From an uncultured Planctomycetaceae bacterium (lineage in GTDB: Bacteria > Planctomycetota > Planctomycetia > Pirellulales > Pirellulaceae), in NCBI GenBank assembly GCA_903927685.1, contig CAIYOB010001338.1, positions 1 through 5,144 of the forward strand: a stretch of DNA of 5,144 nt, written 5' to 3'. Shown here one piece after another: positions 5,086 through 5,144 of the stretch (positions are counted from its first letter, which is position 1; the number at the start of each line of letters is the position of its first letter). The notes beneath the pieces are model-generated. The model did not search any database. It was not told the origin of the DNA and worked only from the letters and a program-made list of their open reading frames with translations. The translations under genes and the position numbers were made by a program.

Positions 5086-5144
5086 CCCGTTTTCGGGCCG
5101 AAGGCCCAGCAGTTTGCCTAGCCCAGCCCAACGGGCTGGGCAAA
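5086..5144 (+). repeat. Second copy of the exact 59-base direct repeat, cut by the window edge
   Basis: Identical to 4798-4856. The match reaches the last base of the window, so its true right end and what follows are not visible. Perfect identity between copies suggests recent duplication, gene conversion, or strong constraint. Confidence 0.95.

Larger units (their letters stand above)
4781..5144. repeat. Cluster of interspersed short palindromes (at least 10 hairpins in about 360 bases)
   Basis: Three palindromic modules recur in both orientations, all with 3-base loops. Module A is GGGCC-AAC-GGCCC at 4876-4888 and 5068-5080, reversed (loop GTT) at 4964-4976 and 5035-5047. Module B is CCCAGCCC-AAC-GGGCTGGG, a stem of 8-9 base pairs, at 4833-4853 and 5121-5141, reversed at 5002-5020. 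Module C is GGGCC-GAA-GGCCC at 4807-4819 and 5095-5107, with a shorter form at 4782-4792. The order is C, C, B, A, then about 55 bases of less GC-rich DNA (4899-4953), then A and B and A reversed, then A, C, B forward. No protein gene can be supported across it and no transposase is present in the window. REP/MITE-like interspersed elements are the best guess; a structured RNA is the alternative. The cluster continues to the window edge. Confidence 0.8.

Noticed and set aside
4781..5144. CRISPR array
   Set aside because: Repeats are not regularly spaced, occur in both orientations, and the intervening DNA is itself repeated. No cas gene is visible.
1..5144. tRNA or rRNA genes
   Set aside because: No stretch with tRNA-type arms plus a T-loop motif and no rRNA-like sequence was seen by eye on either strand.

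Overview
The window is GC-rich and carries three genes, all on the minus strand. Read in the direction of transcription (right to left) these are a large exported beta-propeller/PHP-domain protein (1569-4583), a cytoplasmic sulfotransferase-like P-loop protein (346-1212), and the first 31 codons of another exported protein (1-94) that runs off the left edge. The gene style fits Planctomycetota, perhaps Pirellulales: large exported multidomain proteins, scattered single sulfotransferases, and intergenic DNA full of short GC-rich palindromes. This assignment is an inference from style. No taxonomic marker gene is present.

Layout. 1-94: start of an exported protein with a clear signal peptide and a good ribosome binding site. 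95-345: a non-coding gap that holds, on the minus strand, a perfect TATAAT hexamer, a terminator-like hairpin with a U-tract lying between that hexamer and the start codon, and two further stem-loops just after the sulfotransferase stop. 346-1212: sulfotransferase-like gene, whose start is fixed by a GAGGGA ribosome binding site. 1213-1568: a 356-base gap with no convincing gene or promoter but with one long nested stem-loop. 1569-4583: the large exported protein. 4584-4740: its upstream region, with an extended -10 promoter and about 110 bases of leader. 4741-5144: a dense cluster of palindromic repeats, including an exact 59-base direct repeat and inverted copies of the same modules, running to the right edge.

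How the genes relate. Shared orientation suggests loose co-localisation, but the gaps (356 and 251 bases) and the separate promoter and terminator-like signals argue against a tight operon. The large protein probably acts outside the cytoplasm as a metal-dependent PHP-type hydrolase attached to a propeller. The sulfotransferase would transfer sulfate from PAPS inside the cell. No direct functional link is visible. The least explained parts are the palindrome cluster, the hairpin in the leader of the left-edge gene, and the propeller-PHP architecture.
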